Shown: positions 41,548 through 50,155 of the stretch, piece after piece
How positions within the stretch are numbered: the stretch's first letter is position 1
How the letters are laid out: every line of letters begins with the position of its first letter
The notes under the pieces: generated by a model
The model's database searches: none
Told to the model about the DNA's origin: nothing
Seen by the model: the letters and a program-made list of their open reading frames with translations, nothing else
Position numbers and translations under genes: made by a program
NCBI GenBank assembly: GCA_009991955.1
Contig: JAACWS010000022.1
Location: forward strand, 1 to 64,000
DNA length: 64,000 nucleotides
Source of the DNA: Spirochaetales bacterium
GTDB taxonomy: Bacteria; Spirochaetota; Spirochaetia; DSM-27196; Salinispiraceae
Reading direction: 5' to 3'

Positions 41548-42261
41548 TCAGAAAACTTCGTAATATCTCAGATCATCGATAGTGAGTTGGATTTTAACAT
41601 CGGCCATAAATTGACCCTTGTCGGACCAAATACGAGGTGAATCGGCCAAAATCGCCCGGCCCGAAATTTCGGCCGGTTTATCCTGGGTTATCCCCCGGGC
41701 ATAAGTCCGTACGGCCTGAAGAAATCCTGCTTCAAAGGCTTGGGCTGTTCCTTCCGGGGGGAGAGACAGAGGTGCCTGCCCAAGACCCCGGGAATTTTGA
41801 ACCTGAACCCCTAACCACCGCCGGCGCAAAAGGACCTGTTCGTCACTCAAACGATATCGAAATGTCATCTGAACCCAGGATTCAAAGTCACGATAGTCCT
41901 CTAACGAGAGGCGTTCATCGCCCCAGGGAATTCTATTTGCCGGTTCCAGAATAAATTCCTCGGTAACCCGCCGGGATAGATCGGGAGGAACGTAGGAATA
42001 AGTGTACCCATAAATCATACCCGATACAAAGTTCCTCGCCATTTCTAAAGCCCCAAGGGCCGGGGAAGAATCCCCAGGGCTTCCTTCCCATGTTCGTGAA
42101 AAATCGGTGGGAGGAAAGGCTTCTCGGTCGTACCAGACCGTGACCCGTACATCGTTAGCGAGGGCGGCCGAATTCCCCCGGAAGGATTGAGCATAAAGCG
42201 GCAAAAAGCCTACTACAAAGAGAAGCAATAGGAAAAAAACACCCAGGCGGTACGATCCCAT
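41548..42261 (-). CDS. exported protein of unknown function
   Basis: This 237-residue protein is counted from ATG 42261, which begins a clear signal peptide (LGVFFLLLLFVVGFLPLYAQ). Longer frames would overlap the rhomboid gene and lack a signal. The mature part is soluble, with Trp-rich stretches (WGDERLSLEDYRDFESWVQM) and no family I recognise. There is no convincing ribosome site, and the start lies 7 bp after the rhomboid stop. The gene likely encodes a periplasmic protein in an operon with rhomboid and M15 peptidases. Confidence 0.62.
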   Translation of the reverse strand: MGSYRLGVFFLLLLFVVGFLPLYAQSFRGNSAALANDVRVTVWYDREAFPPTDFSRTWEGSPGDSSPALGALEMARNFVSGMIYGYTYSYVPPDLSRRVTEEFILEPANRIPWGDERLSLEDYRDFESWVQMTFRYRLSDEQVLLRRRWLGVQVQNSRGLGQAPLSLPPEGTAQAFEAGFLQAVRTYARGITQDKPAEISGRAILADSPRIWSDKGQFMADVKIQLTIDDLRYYEVF

Positions 42262-42268
42262 AAAGATG

Positions 42269-42904
42269 TTATCGGCGGAACCACTCCTGAACCGGATTCT
42301 TTCCGAATCGTACCAGAAAAAAGAGGTAGGCAAAGCCAAATCCCGCCAGGTGGGTAAGGTGAGCTACCCCTCCCCCTCCGCCGGTGAGCTGACTGTAAAT
42401 TTCCATGCCCGTGTAAAGAAGGACTAGCATGAAACTTCGAATTGGCAAAATACCAAAAATATACACCTGGGCATCGGGATAGAAGGCCGCAAAAGCAAAG
42501 AGGACTCCGTACACCGCTCCGGAAGCTCCAAGCAGGAAGACCATTTGGCTACCGGTAAGGGTAAAAATCAGAAATGACGCCATTCCTGAAAGAAAGCCGG
42601 TGAGCAGATAGAAGAGAAGAAACTCCCACGAACCAATTGTTCGTTCAACCTGGGTACCGAAAAAAAAGAGCCCAAGCATATTGAAGAAGAGGTGGCTAAG
42701 AGAAGCGTGGGCAAACATGTAGGTAAAAAGTGTCCACAAAAATCCTTCTTGGATTACGAACACCGGGTTCATTGCCAGGTAGACCACGAGGTCGCGGTTT
42801 AGGTTCGTTAGTAAGAATACCCCCAAGTTTACTGCGATGAGGATGAGGGTCATATTAAGGGAAGCATAGGGTAAGGGACGTCGAAGGTGTTGTTTTAAGG
42901 TCAT
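42269..42904 (-). CDS. rhomboid-family intramembrane serine protease
   Basis: This 211-residue protein has six or so membrane helices. The catalytic serine is in the helix GASGAVYGVLFAF and the catalytic histidine in HLTHLAGFGFAYLFF. The N-terminal loop and first helix follow the GlpG/rhomboid plan (LTNLNRDLVVYLAMNP, MFAHASLSHLFFNMLGLFFFG). It would cleave membrane proteins within the bilayer. The stop lies 7 bp before the next exported-protein start, so the two are probably co-transcribed. Confidence 0.92.
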   Translation of the reverse strand: MTLKQHLRRPLPYASLNMTLILIAVNLGVFLLTNLNRDLVVYLAMNPVFVIQEGFLWTLFTYMFAHASLSHLFFNMLGLFFFGTQVERTIGSWEFLLFYLLTGFLSGMASFLIFTLTGSQMVFLLGASGAVYGVLFAFAAFYPDAQVYIFGILPIRSFMLVLLYTGMEIYSQLTGGGGGVAHLTHLAGFGFAYLFFLVRFGKNPVQEWFRR

Positions 42905-42914
42905 GGGTCAGAAA

Positions 42915-43331
42915 TTACTGCTCAGATTCTTGGGGGTCAAGGATTGGGGGTGCTATTGGTTCGGTGGTATCGGCGGCCTTGGTTTTTAGGGTAGCTACAT
43001 GGAGGGTAACTGCCAAAGCAATTCCCATGAGCATCCAGCGGACCCAGAGGATTTCTACCCCAAAGAAGGCAGAAAAAACAATCGTCACCCATAGGAAAGT
43101 AATGGTCCAAAGTTTGTATCCCAGGGTAACTCCAGTTTTTTCCGTATAGGCACGCAGATAAGGCCCTAGGATTTGGTTACGATGCAACCAACGATACATG
43201 GTAGGTGAGGACTTCAGAAACACTGCGCTTGCCAAGATCAAGAAAACGGTTGTAGGCCAGACTGGGACGACAATTCCGATGATTCCCAAAATCGTAAAAA
43301 AGACCCCCAGGGCCCGATAAAAATGTTTCAT
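42915..43331 (-). CDS. DUF454 (YbaN-like) inner-membrane protein
   Basis: This 138-residue membrane protein begins with a helix (FYRALGVFFTILGIIGIVVPVWPTTVFLILASAVFLK) in the YbaN pattern, with the signature SSPTMYRWLHRNQILGPYL. Two further helices follow (residues about 70-95 and 100-115), with a short acidic tail. The function of the family is unknown. It lies 10 bp before the rhomboid gene on the same strand and diverges from the NlpC-like lipoprotein. Confidence 0.8.
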   Translation of the reverse strand: MKHFYRALGVFFTILGIIGIVVPVWPTTVFLILASAVFLKSSPTMYRWLHRNQILGPYLRAYTEKTGVTLGYKLWTITFLWVTIVFSAFFGVEILWVRWMLMGIALAVTLHVATLKTKAADTTEPIAPPILDPQESEQ

Positions 43332-43396
43332 ATCCGAGAAAGTACCAACTTTTGCCCCCGCCGGCTACGGGAGAAGAATAATTGCGATATATTAAA

Positions 43397-44143
43397 ATGA
43401 TGGTTCGCAATCTTACCGTCGCACTTATAATTGTTTTTCTCGCTGGTTGTCAGTCCCTGCCCCAGGGTGGTCCGCTCAATAGTGAACGACCGGGGCCGAT
43501 TGTGTCGGTCGATGCCCGGAGTGGTATGGGAGGCGACAACGGGTACGGTCAAGAGTACTGGGTGTCCTTCGATGGTCTTACAACCGACCAAGAATTGGTC
43601 GTCCGTTCGGCCATGGAATTGTTAGGACGCGATCGATTAGTTGTCCGGGGTCGAAGATTTACCCTGGATTGTACGGGAGTCGTATTGGCGGCCTACTGGG
43701 GTGCTGGGTTCGACCTAATGCCCCTCTTTAATGCCGAAACTGGCAATGGGGTAAAACGTTTGCACGATATTGGAGTAACCGGCGGCACCCTCAAGGATGA
43801 CCAGAGTGCCCTTCCGGAACCCGGCGACATAATCATTTGGGACAATACCTACGATCGAGACGGAGACAAAAAATGGGGCGACCCAATGACCCACAACGGG
43901 ATTGTAGTCGATGTGACACCCGATGGTCAGGTGACCTACATTCACCATAATTACGCAGCGGGAATTGTAACCGCCCGGATGCACCTGGGCAAGGTCGAAA
44001 CCCACCTGGATGTCGATGGCCGAACCGAGGTGAACTCCCCCATGCGCATGCGTAGCGATCGATACATTCGCCCAAGCCAATGGCTATCGAGTCATCTTTT
44101 TCGAGAATACGTTGAAGTTTTAAGTCTATTAGAGCAGTCTTAG
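43397..44143 (+). CDS. NlpC/P60-like lipoprotein, putative cysteine peptidase
   Basis: This is a protein of about 248 residues. The lipobox VFLAGC follows a short signal. The catalytic cysteine is probably in FTLDCTGVVLAAYWGAG and the histidine in MTHNGIVVDVT, followed by IHHNYAAG. It may hydrolyse peptidoglycan or another amide bond at the surface. Two tandem ATGs (43397 and 43400) are possible starts, and no ribosome site is seen. A TATATT box about 10 bp upstream raises the possibility of a very short leader. Its stop overlaps the convergent polyprenyl synthase gene by 4 nt. Confidence 0.72.
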   Translation: MMVRNLTVALIIVFLAGCQSLPQGGPLNSERPGPIVSVDARSGMGGDNGYGQEYWVSFDGLTTDQELVVRSAMELLGRDRLVVRGRRFTLDCTGVVLAAYWGAGFDLMPLFNAETGNGVKRLHDIGVTGGTLKDDQSALPEPGDIIIWDNTYDRDGDKKWGDPMTHNGIVVDVTPDGQVTYIHHNYAAGIVTARMHLGKVETHLDVDGRTEVNSPMRMRSDRYIRPSQWLSSHLFREYVEVLSLLEQS

Positions 44144-45363
44144 TAATGCCGATTCTCTAAAAATCCCAAGAGAAGGTCTAGTCGTTCGAGTACTCCTGGG
44201 GCTTTACACTCTCTGCAGGCTTTCTGAAACTCCCTGCGGGCTTTTTCGAGGTAGTTCCGACTTCGGGTATCCGCAGCAGAAAATCCCCCCAGACCTCGAA
44301 TATCGTGAATGATAGTATCAAGGACTTCTTCATTCCCTTGGCGGAACTGGCCAATATGCTGGATAAGGGATCTTTGTCGTTCCTTAACCCCTGGGTCCTC
44401 GGGATTTCGAGGGACCAGGGCCTCAATCAGGGGAAGGGTAACTTGCCCATCCCGCAAATCTTGCCCTGGCGGTTTGCCAAAGCGTTGGCGGGAACCCAGG
44501 TAATCCAAAATATCGTCCTGCACTTGAAAGGCCACACCCAAAAAATACCCACCCCGGCGGAAGGACTGAATGGACGAACCCGTTTCGCCAGCCATTTCCC
44601 GGGCCCCAACACTCAGGGAGAGGGAGAAGAGCATCGCGGTCTTTCCGGTAATTACCCGATTGTAGATCCGTCGACTGGGTTGCACTAAAACTCCGTCGAA
44701 ATGCTCGCGATCTAAGGCTTGCTGAAACTCGCTACGAACCATGAGCCGAACCATTCCCGACAAAATCTGTCCGGTCACAACCCGGGAGCCATGGCTGACC
44801 AGGGCAAAACACAGAGACAGCAGCAAGTCGCCCAAAAGAACCGCGTGCCGACTTCCCAGCACCTTCCAAGCCGCAGGCTGTCCCCTGCGCAGGGGCGAAC
44901 CGTCGACCACGTCGTCGTGCACCAGGCTAGCCAGGTGAAGAATTTCCAAGGCGCCGGCCAGGAGATAGATTCGGTTTGGGAGCCCTCCGGGAAAAGGACT
45001 TTCAGCTTTCCAGGCTTCGAGCTCTGGGCTGGCTCGCTCGTCATCTCGGGTAGATCGAAGGGTACTCAGAAGTTTTTGCGACTGGTTTGTCAGCTCCAGA
45101 CCAACCCCGAGTCCCGGGGCATCGGGCAAATGAGGATAGTCCAAACTCGCCCCACCAACCCCCCGAGCCCCAAGAACCACCAGAAGGGGGCGAAGCATTT
45201 TGCCTCCGGCCTTCTTCATTCCTTCCAGGGCCGGGGCGATGATGGGCGACACCCGGGCTTCCTCATCCAAAACCGAATGGATGATGCTTTGAATGTAATG
45301 TAAGTCGGCCCGGATCCATGGCTGTTGGTACAGGGAATCCAGGCCGTCAATAGGTTTATTCAT
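44140..45363 (-). CDS. trans-isoprenyl diphosphate synthase (polyprenyl synthetase)
   Basis: This 407-residue prenyltransferase makes the isoprenoid diphosphate used for quinones or undecaprenyl carriers. The first aspartate-rich motif is LVHDDVVDGSPLRRGQPAAW and the second is FQVQDDILDYLG. The GKTAMLFSLSLSVGA segment separates them. It is about 80 residues longer than common members. An extra stretch of about 45 residues, with SQKLLSTLRSTRDDERASP, sits between the first helix pair and the first motif. The gene follows ndh2 by 36 bp. The pairing suggests production of the quinone tail used by that dehydrogenase. Confidence 0.88.
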   Translation of the reverse strand: MNKPIDGLDSLYQQPWIRADLHYIQSIIHSVLDEEARVSPIIAPALEGMKKAGGKMLRPLLVVLGARGVGGASLDYPHLPDAPGLGVGLELTNQSQKLLSTLRSTRDDERASPELEAWKAESPFPGGLPNRIYLLAGALEILHLASLVHDDVVDGSPLRRGQPAAWKVLGSRHAVLLGDLLLSLCFALVSHGSRVVTGQILSGMVRLMVRSEFQQALDREHFDGVLVQPSRRIYNRVITGKTAMLFSLSLSVGAREMAGETGSSIQSFRRGGYFLGVAFQVQDDILDYLGSRQRFGKPPGQDLRDGQVTLPLIEALVPRNPEDPGVKERQRSLIQHIGQFRQGNEEVLDTIIHDIRGLGGFSAADTRSRNYLEKARREFQKACRECKAPGVLERLDLLLGFLENRHY

Positions 45364-45399
45364 GCCAGGTTCAGTAACCTTTCGTTAGCCTGGTTTGAA

Positions 45400-47550
45400 T
45401 TACTTTTTCTTTTTCTTGATGATTGGCTCACCGCTGTACAGATAGGTTCGCTGGGCCAACTTTGTGGTATTCCAACGATCCTTAATCCAAGGCATTACCC
45501 AGTGGTCCAGACCCGCTACGTGGCCGGCTCCGCCCATCATAACTATTGCTAAGAACACAAACCACAGCTGATTCCAGGTGAACATTCCCGAAAGGGTGAA
45601 CACCACTGTCATACCAATGGTGGCGACCGCAGCACCCCAGGTGAACAATCCACCCATGAGAGCAAGGCCCAAGGCAATTTCCACCAACACAATGCTCCAC
45701 TGGAAGAGACTAAAGTGCAGATGGGCGGCAAGATTATCCATGAAGGTAGTTCGAAACCAGGTAACCAGCGCCGAATCCCATTGGAAAATTGAGGCATCCA
45801 GGTCCCAGTACTTCTTCAATACTTCGCCAGCCACGGGTACCGATTCTTCTACCCACTCCGAGGCGGCAGCAACGGCATCGGCCGCTACGTATGCTGCATC
45901 GGTTACTGAGTCAGTTGCAGCGGTTACCGCATCTGCGATTGGCTCAACGACAGTTCCAGAAGCCGCGGTTCCAACATCGGTCCAGGCTGCATCGGTTGCT
46001 GCACTTACGACCTGGGCTACCTCACTTTCACCGTAACCAGGCATTCCTCGCTGTAGAGTCTTGGATGAGAACATCCATCCCGATCGTGATCGGTCGCCTC
46101 GCAGCCAACCTTCACCAATCTTGTTTGCCCCTTCGATGACCCACATGAGGCCAAGCCACAGTCGAGCGGGCAGTACCCAGTAAGCAGGAACCTTGGCTGC
46201 AACATGACCACCAAGGATCGAACGCTTGTTCTTGATTTGGAAGAACTCTTCCTGTAGGTAGTTCCAGCAGGCGTTGAAGCCTGCTAGGCCCCAGAGGTAA
46301 TGGAGGTTGATAAAGTGCTTCAAAGCCATAGCAAAAAAGCCGTAAAGGTTCATTCCCATGACCGAGGCGACTCCGTACCGACCGCCGATAGAAACCATGA
46401 AACCGTGGTAGTTGGGAACGTAGATCTTCTTTTCTTTCTTCTCTTCTATCTCGGCTACAATGTTGTGAACTGCAACTTCGGCAGTTTGGAGGGCGTTTTC
46501 TACAATCTGGGCCACCACTTTTTCTTGGTGGAGGTACCAGATCATATCCCCTGCCAGATACACGTTTTTATAATCCACCGACTGCATTTCGCCGGAAACC
46601 AAAATCCGCCCCCGTTCTCCTACAATATCCCTTTCGTCTTCGTCAAAATGGCAGCCTGACATTCCGTGGATACCTTCGGGAGTAGCGATCGAACAGTTGT
46701 CGTTGGATTTTCGTCCTTTAGTAAGATCGATTTTTGCGGTAAATTCCGAACCTTGAATACCACAGGTCCAGACAAAGGTGTCGGTTTCAATAACCCGACC
46801 GTCTTTGAGGGTATAGGCACCGTTACTTTCACCTTTGACAATTGGAGCATTCAGGAGGATTTCTACCCCGTTTTTCTCCATATACTCTTTGGCTTTTCGT
46901 TGGGGCTTTTCGGACAGAATTGGCAAAACCCGATCTTGGGCCTCGACCACCATAATTTTGACCTCGTCTCGGTCGATGTGGTACTTCCGGCAAAGGGTAT
47001 CTGCTCGCTCCATCAACTCACCGACGAGTTCGATTCCGGTAAATCCAGCTCCGGCGACTACGAAGGTCAGTTGCTTTCGACGATGGTTTTCGTGGGGTTC
47101 TTTGGCAGCTGCGCGGAACATGAGTTCAACGTGCTCTCGAATTCGTATGGCATCCTCTAAAGACCAGAGGGTAAAAGAATTGGCCTGAATTCCATCGATT
47201 CCGAAGAACTCGGGGTGGCCCCCGGTGGAAAGGACAAGGTAATCGTAGGGATACTCGGCTACCTTGGACTTAAGTTTATTATCTGGAAAATCGATCGCTT
47301 CGATTTCGTCGATAACAACGTTTACTTTGGTGCCCGAGAATATTCGCTTGAAGCTGACCTGGACCGCTTCGGGTTCGGTTCGACTTCCGGCAATTTCGTG
47401 TAACTCGGTCATGAGGGTGTGGTACGGATTCTTGTCTATGAGGGTAATCGATACATTCTGGTTTTTCTTATACTGCTTATTGAGCAGCTTGGCGGCTTCG
47501 ACCCCAGCGTAGCCCCCTCCAAGAATGACGATTTTTGTGGTATCGCCCAT
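45400..47550 (-). CDS. type II NADH dehydrogenase fused to DoxX-like membrane domain
   Basis: This 716-residue protein begins with an FAD motif (VILGGGYAGVEAAKLLN) and has the NAD-binding GAGFTGIELVGELMERA and the membrane-proximal FAD segment VYLAGDM. Together these define NDH-2, which passes electrons from NADH to quinone. From about residue 380 the C-terminal part carries DoxX-like membrane helices (LWLGLMWVIEGANKIGEGW and later helices). An Ala/Val/Asp-rich amphipathic linker of about 70 residues interrupts them. ATG 47550 has AGGAG upstream. Listeria-type electron-transfer NDH-2 also carries an extra membrane domain. Neighbours are the polyprenyl synthase and the NusG-II protein. Confidence 0.9.
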   Translation of the reverse strand: MGDTTKIVILGGGYAGVEAAKLLNKQYKKNQNVSITLIDKNPYHTLMTELHEIAGSRTEPEAVQVSFKRIFSGTKVNVVIDEIEAIDFPDNKLKSKVAEYPYDYLVLSTGGHPEFFGIDGIQANSFTLWSLEDAIRIREHVELMFRAAAKEPHENHRRKQLTFVVAGAGFTGIELVGELMERADTLCRKYHIDRDEVKIMVVEAQDRVLPILSEKPQRKAKEYMEKNGVEILLNAPIVKGESNGAYTLKDGRVIETDTFVWTCGIQGSEFTAKIDLTKGRKSNDNCSIATPEGIHGMSGCHFDEDERDIVGERGRILVSGEMQSVDYKNVYLAGDMIWYLHQEKVVAQIVENALQTAEVAVHNIVAEIEEKKEKKIYVPNYHGFMVSIGGRYGVASVMGMNLYGFFAMALKHFINLHYLWGLAGFNACWNYLQEEFFQIKNKRSILGGHVAAKVPAYWVLPARLWLGLMWVIEGANKIGEGWLRGDRSRSGWMFSSKTLQRGMPGYGESEVAQVVSAATDAAWTDVGTAASGTVVEPIADAVTAATDSVTDAAYVAADAVAAASEWVEESVPVAGEVLKKYWDLDASIFQWDSALVTWFRTTFMDNLAAHLHFSLFQWSIVLVEIALGLALMGGLFTWGAAVATIGMTVVFTLSGMFTWNQLWFVFLAIVMMGGAGHVAGLDHWVMPWIKDRWNTTKLAQRTYLYSGEPIIKKKKK

Positions 47551-47589
47551 AATTTCTCCTTCTAGTAGTGGTTCAAGTACGACCAAAAT

Positions 47590-47671
47590 AGTATACCAAA
47601 CAGGTCATAATGAGAAGTACTCTCGTGACTTTTTTTTATGTTTATTGAGTTTTGTTGTGCCTTTAATCACA
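47590..47671 (-). promoter_or_regulatory. ndh2 promoter with Crp/Fnr-like site
   Basis: On the minus strand TATACT (47595-47590), preceded by TG-G, forms an extended -10 about 40 bp before ATG 47550. Upstream at 47656-47671 the plus strand reads TGTGC-CTTTAA-TCACA, nine of ten bases of the Crp consensus TGTGA-N6-TCACA. The centre is about 80 bp upstream of the predicted start, a common activator position. Regulation by a cAMP- or redox-responsive Crp/Fnr protein is likely. Such a protein is not encoded here. Confidence 0.5.
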
Positions 47672-47675
47672 ATAA

Positions 47676-48077
47676 CTAATAAACTTGCGCATCAACCGAG
47701 TCTTCACCTTCGGCAGCTGCCCGAACGCGGACAAAAACTCTGTTCGGTAGACAGGCACTCCACTCGCCGGTCTGCTCTAACCACCCCGCAGCAACACAGA
47801 TTTGGTCACGACAGGGACTGGACAAGACTCGAACCCGGTTCTCAAGAATTTCGATAACTGTATCGCCGATGGGCCCCTCAAAACTGTAGGTGCCCTGGGT
47901 ATCGAGAGAATAGAGGAAGTCTCCTGCCTCGGCTTGAATAGATACCTGTCCAGGATTTCCTGCCGCACCGTAAGCTCCGAGGGTTACAAACACAAACACG
48001 CCAACACTCAGAAAAAAGGCAAACCAATCCATCGGAAGGAAAAAAAAGCTGTAATCCCCTAGTTTTTTTCTTGCCAT
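47676..48077 (-). CDS. NusG domain II-containing membrane protein (EetA-like)
   Basis: This 133-residue protein has one membrane helix (about 15-40) and an extracytoplasmic NusG-II domain. The pattern includes a central SSPCRDQICVAAGW and CLPNRVFVRVRA, matching DUF1312/NusG-II. In flavin-based electron-transfer loci of Firmicutes, proteins of this type (EetA) are encoded beside NDH-2 and polyprenyl synthase. The cysteine pair in CRDQIC may bind a cofactor or form a disulphide. The start is 3 bp after the NYN gene stop, without a clear ribosome site. A promoter region of 125 bp separates it from ndh2. Confidence 0.75.
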   Translation of the reverse strand: MARKKLGDYSFFFLPMDWFAFFLSVGVFVFVTLGAYGAAGNPGQVSIQAEAGDFLYSLDTQGTYSFEGPIGDTVIEILENRVRVLSSPCRDQICVAAGWLEQTGEWSACLPNRVFVRVRAAAEGEDSVDAQVY

Positions 48078-48080
48078 GGG

Positions 48081-48836
48081 TTATTTTCGCTTACGAATAT
48101 CGCGGATGTAAATAGATTTTGAAGGACTATTTGGGGTAGCCCGACTATCAAACTCAAAAAGCCCAATTGCTCGAATGAGCTCACCCAGTTTCTGGTAACC
48201 ATAGTTCCGGGTATCGAAATCGGGGTACTTATTGCTGATCGCTTGGCCGAGAGTACCAAGGTTTGCCCAACCATCGTCATCGGCCAGATCTTCAAGGGCA
48301 TTTCGAATCGCATTAACTAACCACGAGTCTTGTTTGAGCTCATTAGAGTTCATTCGCTTATTTCGATGTTGTTGTTCGGTTTCTTTTTCCGGTTCTACCC
48401 GTAGATTTTCGGTGTAAATGAACCGGTCGCAGGCTCCGACGAAGGCTTTGGGGGTCTTCTTTTCCCCGAAGCCATAGACCATCATGCCCCCTTCCCGAAG
48501 CCGGGCCGAAAGACGGGTAAAGTCACTATCGCTAGACACTACACAAAATCCATCCAAGGTCTTGGAGTACAGCAGGTCCATGGCGTCGATAATGAGGGCC
48601 GAGTCGGTTGAATTCTTTCCGGTAGTGTAGCTAAACTGCTGAATTGGCTGGAGCCCAAAACGCAGGAGTTCTTCTTTCCACCCTTTCAGATTAGGACTGG
48701 TCCAGTCGCCGTAAATGCGCTTAACACTGGCAATACCCAGGTTTGCTACCTCTTCTAATAGACCCTCGATAATCGAGGGGGCTGCGTTGTCGGCGTCGAT
48801 GAGCACCGCCAAGCGGGGCTGTCGTTGATTGTCCAT
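48081..48836 (-). CDS. NYN-domain (LabA-like) ribonuclease with C-terminal OST-HTH/LOTUS
   Basis: This 251-residue protein begins with an NYN/PIN-like nuclease domain. The acidic residues are visible in AVLIDADNAAP, in NSTDSALIIDAMDLLYS and in CVVSSDSDFTRLS. A charged linker (EKETEQQHRNKRM) leads to a LOTUS/OST-HTH domain (about 165-245, LVNAIRNALEDLADDDGWANLG and LGELIRAIGLF). This combination is common in bacteria and thought to bind and cut RNA, though targets are unknown. It follows thyX by 27 bp and precedes the NusG-II gene by 3 bp. Confidence 0.88.
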   Translation of the reverse strand: MDNQRQPRLAVLIDADNAAPSIIEGLLEEVANLGIASVKRIYGDWTSPNLKGWKEELLRFGLQPIQQFSYTTGKNSTDSALIIDAMDLLYSKTLDGFCVVSSDSDFTRLSARLREGGMMVYGFGEKKTPKAFVGACDRFIYTENLRVEPEKETEQQHRNKRMNSNELKQDSWLVNAIRNALEDLADDDGWANLGTLGQAISNKYPDFDTRNYGYQKLGELIRAIGLFEFDSRATPNSPSKSIYIRDIRKRK

Positions 48837-48863
48837 TCTATTTTCCTTCTATTATCCGTTCGG

Positions 48864-49736
48864 CTAGTTCTGTCGGCCTTCTACTATTTTCGTCACCAGC
48901 CGGTCTCGGTCCTTCAGGGCCAGTCCGGCTCGTTCCAAGCCTTGGGCGAGAGCCTGCGAATCCCTCGCCGAATCTCCAAGCAAGCTTCGCAGAGCCTCGA
49001 GTTCGACAGCAGAAAATCTTACTCCTCCCAAGAGGTGGTCAGAAAAACTCTGGCAGGCCATGGGAGCAACGGTCTTGGCGATTTCAAACATGGTCTGGGC
49101 GTACACTCGAATCTCGTACTGGGCGTGGGCGTCCATTCGTAAACGCAGAAAATGAAAGAGGTTGTGCAGGTCGATCTGCCAGTACCATTCAGTGTACATA
49201 GCCAGGGGTAGGTTGATGCGCGCCAGTTCCCTCGCCAGTCCCCGGTTAACCAGGTCCATGTAGGCCGCGTAGGCCGCTCCCTGCTGGGTGGCCAGGGATT
49301 CCTGGATTTCTGTTTGCACTGCTGGGTCCACTGCTTCTTCGCTACGCCCCTGCTTATTGTCTTCGCTTTGAAAGGAGATATGCGGCCCATCGGGGACGTA
49401 GAATTCGTCTTTCATTACACTGTAGCGGCCAGAGATCTCGTTGAGCCGGGCTGTTCTATGGCGTACCCACTGGCGAGCTACGAAGATGGGCATTTTTGTG
49501 TGAAAGGTCAGGACGACCTGCTCGAAGGGGCTGGTATGCTCGTTTCGCAGGAGGTAATCGATAAGTCCTCGATCCTGGCGGTAACTCTTGGTTCCTTCTC
49601 CGTAACTCACCCGGGCTGCCTGGACAATTCGCTGGTCAGAACCCAGGTAATCAACGAGGCGAACAAATCCTTTATCGAGTACAGGGTACTCTTTATCTAA
49701 AAGGGCCTCGGCCTCGGCCACCACAGTATGCGCCAT
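48864..49736 (-). CDS. thyX: flavin-dependent thymidylate synthase ThyX
   Basis: This enzyme of about 290 residues methylates dUMP using methylene-tetrahydrofolate and FAD. The hallmark RHRxxxxxxxS is present as VRHRTARLNEISGRYS. The segments LAREL(A)RINLPLAMYTEWYWQIDLHNLFHFLRLR, here split as ARINLPLAMYTEWYW and LHNLFHFLRLRMD, match the FAD and dUMP sites. ATG 49736 follows GGAGGAACC, a strong ribosome site; an ATG at 49757 is less likely. It is the first gene of a minus-strand run continuing to NYN, NusG-II and ndh2. Confidence 0.95.
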   Translation of the reverse strand: MAHTVVAEAEALLDKEYPVLDKGFVRLVDYLGSDQRIVQAARVSYGEGTKSYRQDRGLIDYLLRNEHTSPFEQVVLTFHTKMPIFVARQWVRHRTARLNEISGRYSVMKDEFYVPDGPHISFQSEDNKQGRSEEAVDPAVQTEIQESLATQQGAAYAAYMDLVNRGLARELARINLPLAMYTEWYWQIDLHNLFHFLRLRMDAHAQYEIRVYAQTMFEIAKTVAPMACQSFSDHLLGGVRFSAVELEALRSLLGDSARDSQALAQGLERAGLALKDRDRLVTKIVEGRQN

Positions 49737-50005
49737 GGTTCCTCCACGGGGTAACATTGTACCCTATAATGCGGAGTTGCACTACCAGCTCAGTGGTCGT
49801 CGGGGTGATTGTTAGCCAGGGAATATACGTCGATACCCCCATATACCGCTACCTGAAGAAAGGGAGGATGGTTGTTGAATCGAGGATACGTGGCCTAGGA
49901 AATAGCGGGGTCTAGGGGGGCGAGGTTGGCGAAGGTCAGGGTGTCGGAAGAAGTTTGGGCAAACCCCAGGGACGAGTAGGATATCCAAAAAAGGCGAAGA
50001 AGACT

Positions 50006-50101
50006 GGGACCCTCTAGAAACTTCTTCTTTCGTGAGTTTGACGCGTGTGAGTCAGTGCGGTGCAATGAACGAATTACACAAAAAAAGGATTCCAGAGGTC
50101 C
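50006..50101 (-). mobile_element. MITE-like inverted-repeat element, copy B
   Basis: On the plus strand the ends are ACCCTCTAGAA (50009-50019) and TTCCAGAGGT (50090-50099). The 91-bp unit is inverted relative to copy A at 29937-30027 and matches it along the whole length at roughly 80% by eye. The shared core includes ACCTCTGGAATC, TAATTCG-TCATTGCAC and AAAGAAG-AGTTTC. The left terminus is degraded relative to the consensus. Unlike copy A, the internal hairpin is no longer perfect. Confidence 0.68.
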
Positions 50102-50125
50102 CACACTCTTAATTCTGACAAACTC

Positions 50126-50155
50126 TTGGTCATCGCAATTCCAGTGTAGTATATT
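50126..50155 (+). promoter_or_regulatory. candidate promoter of M23 peptidase gene
   Basis: TTGGTC (50126-50131) and TATATT (50150-50155) with an 18-bp spacer form a moderate sigma-70-type promoter. It lies about 25 bp upstream of ATG 50178 and about 25 bp downstream of the element copy B end. Confidence 0.45.
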
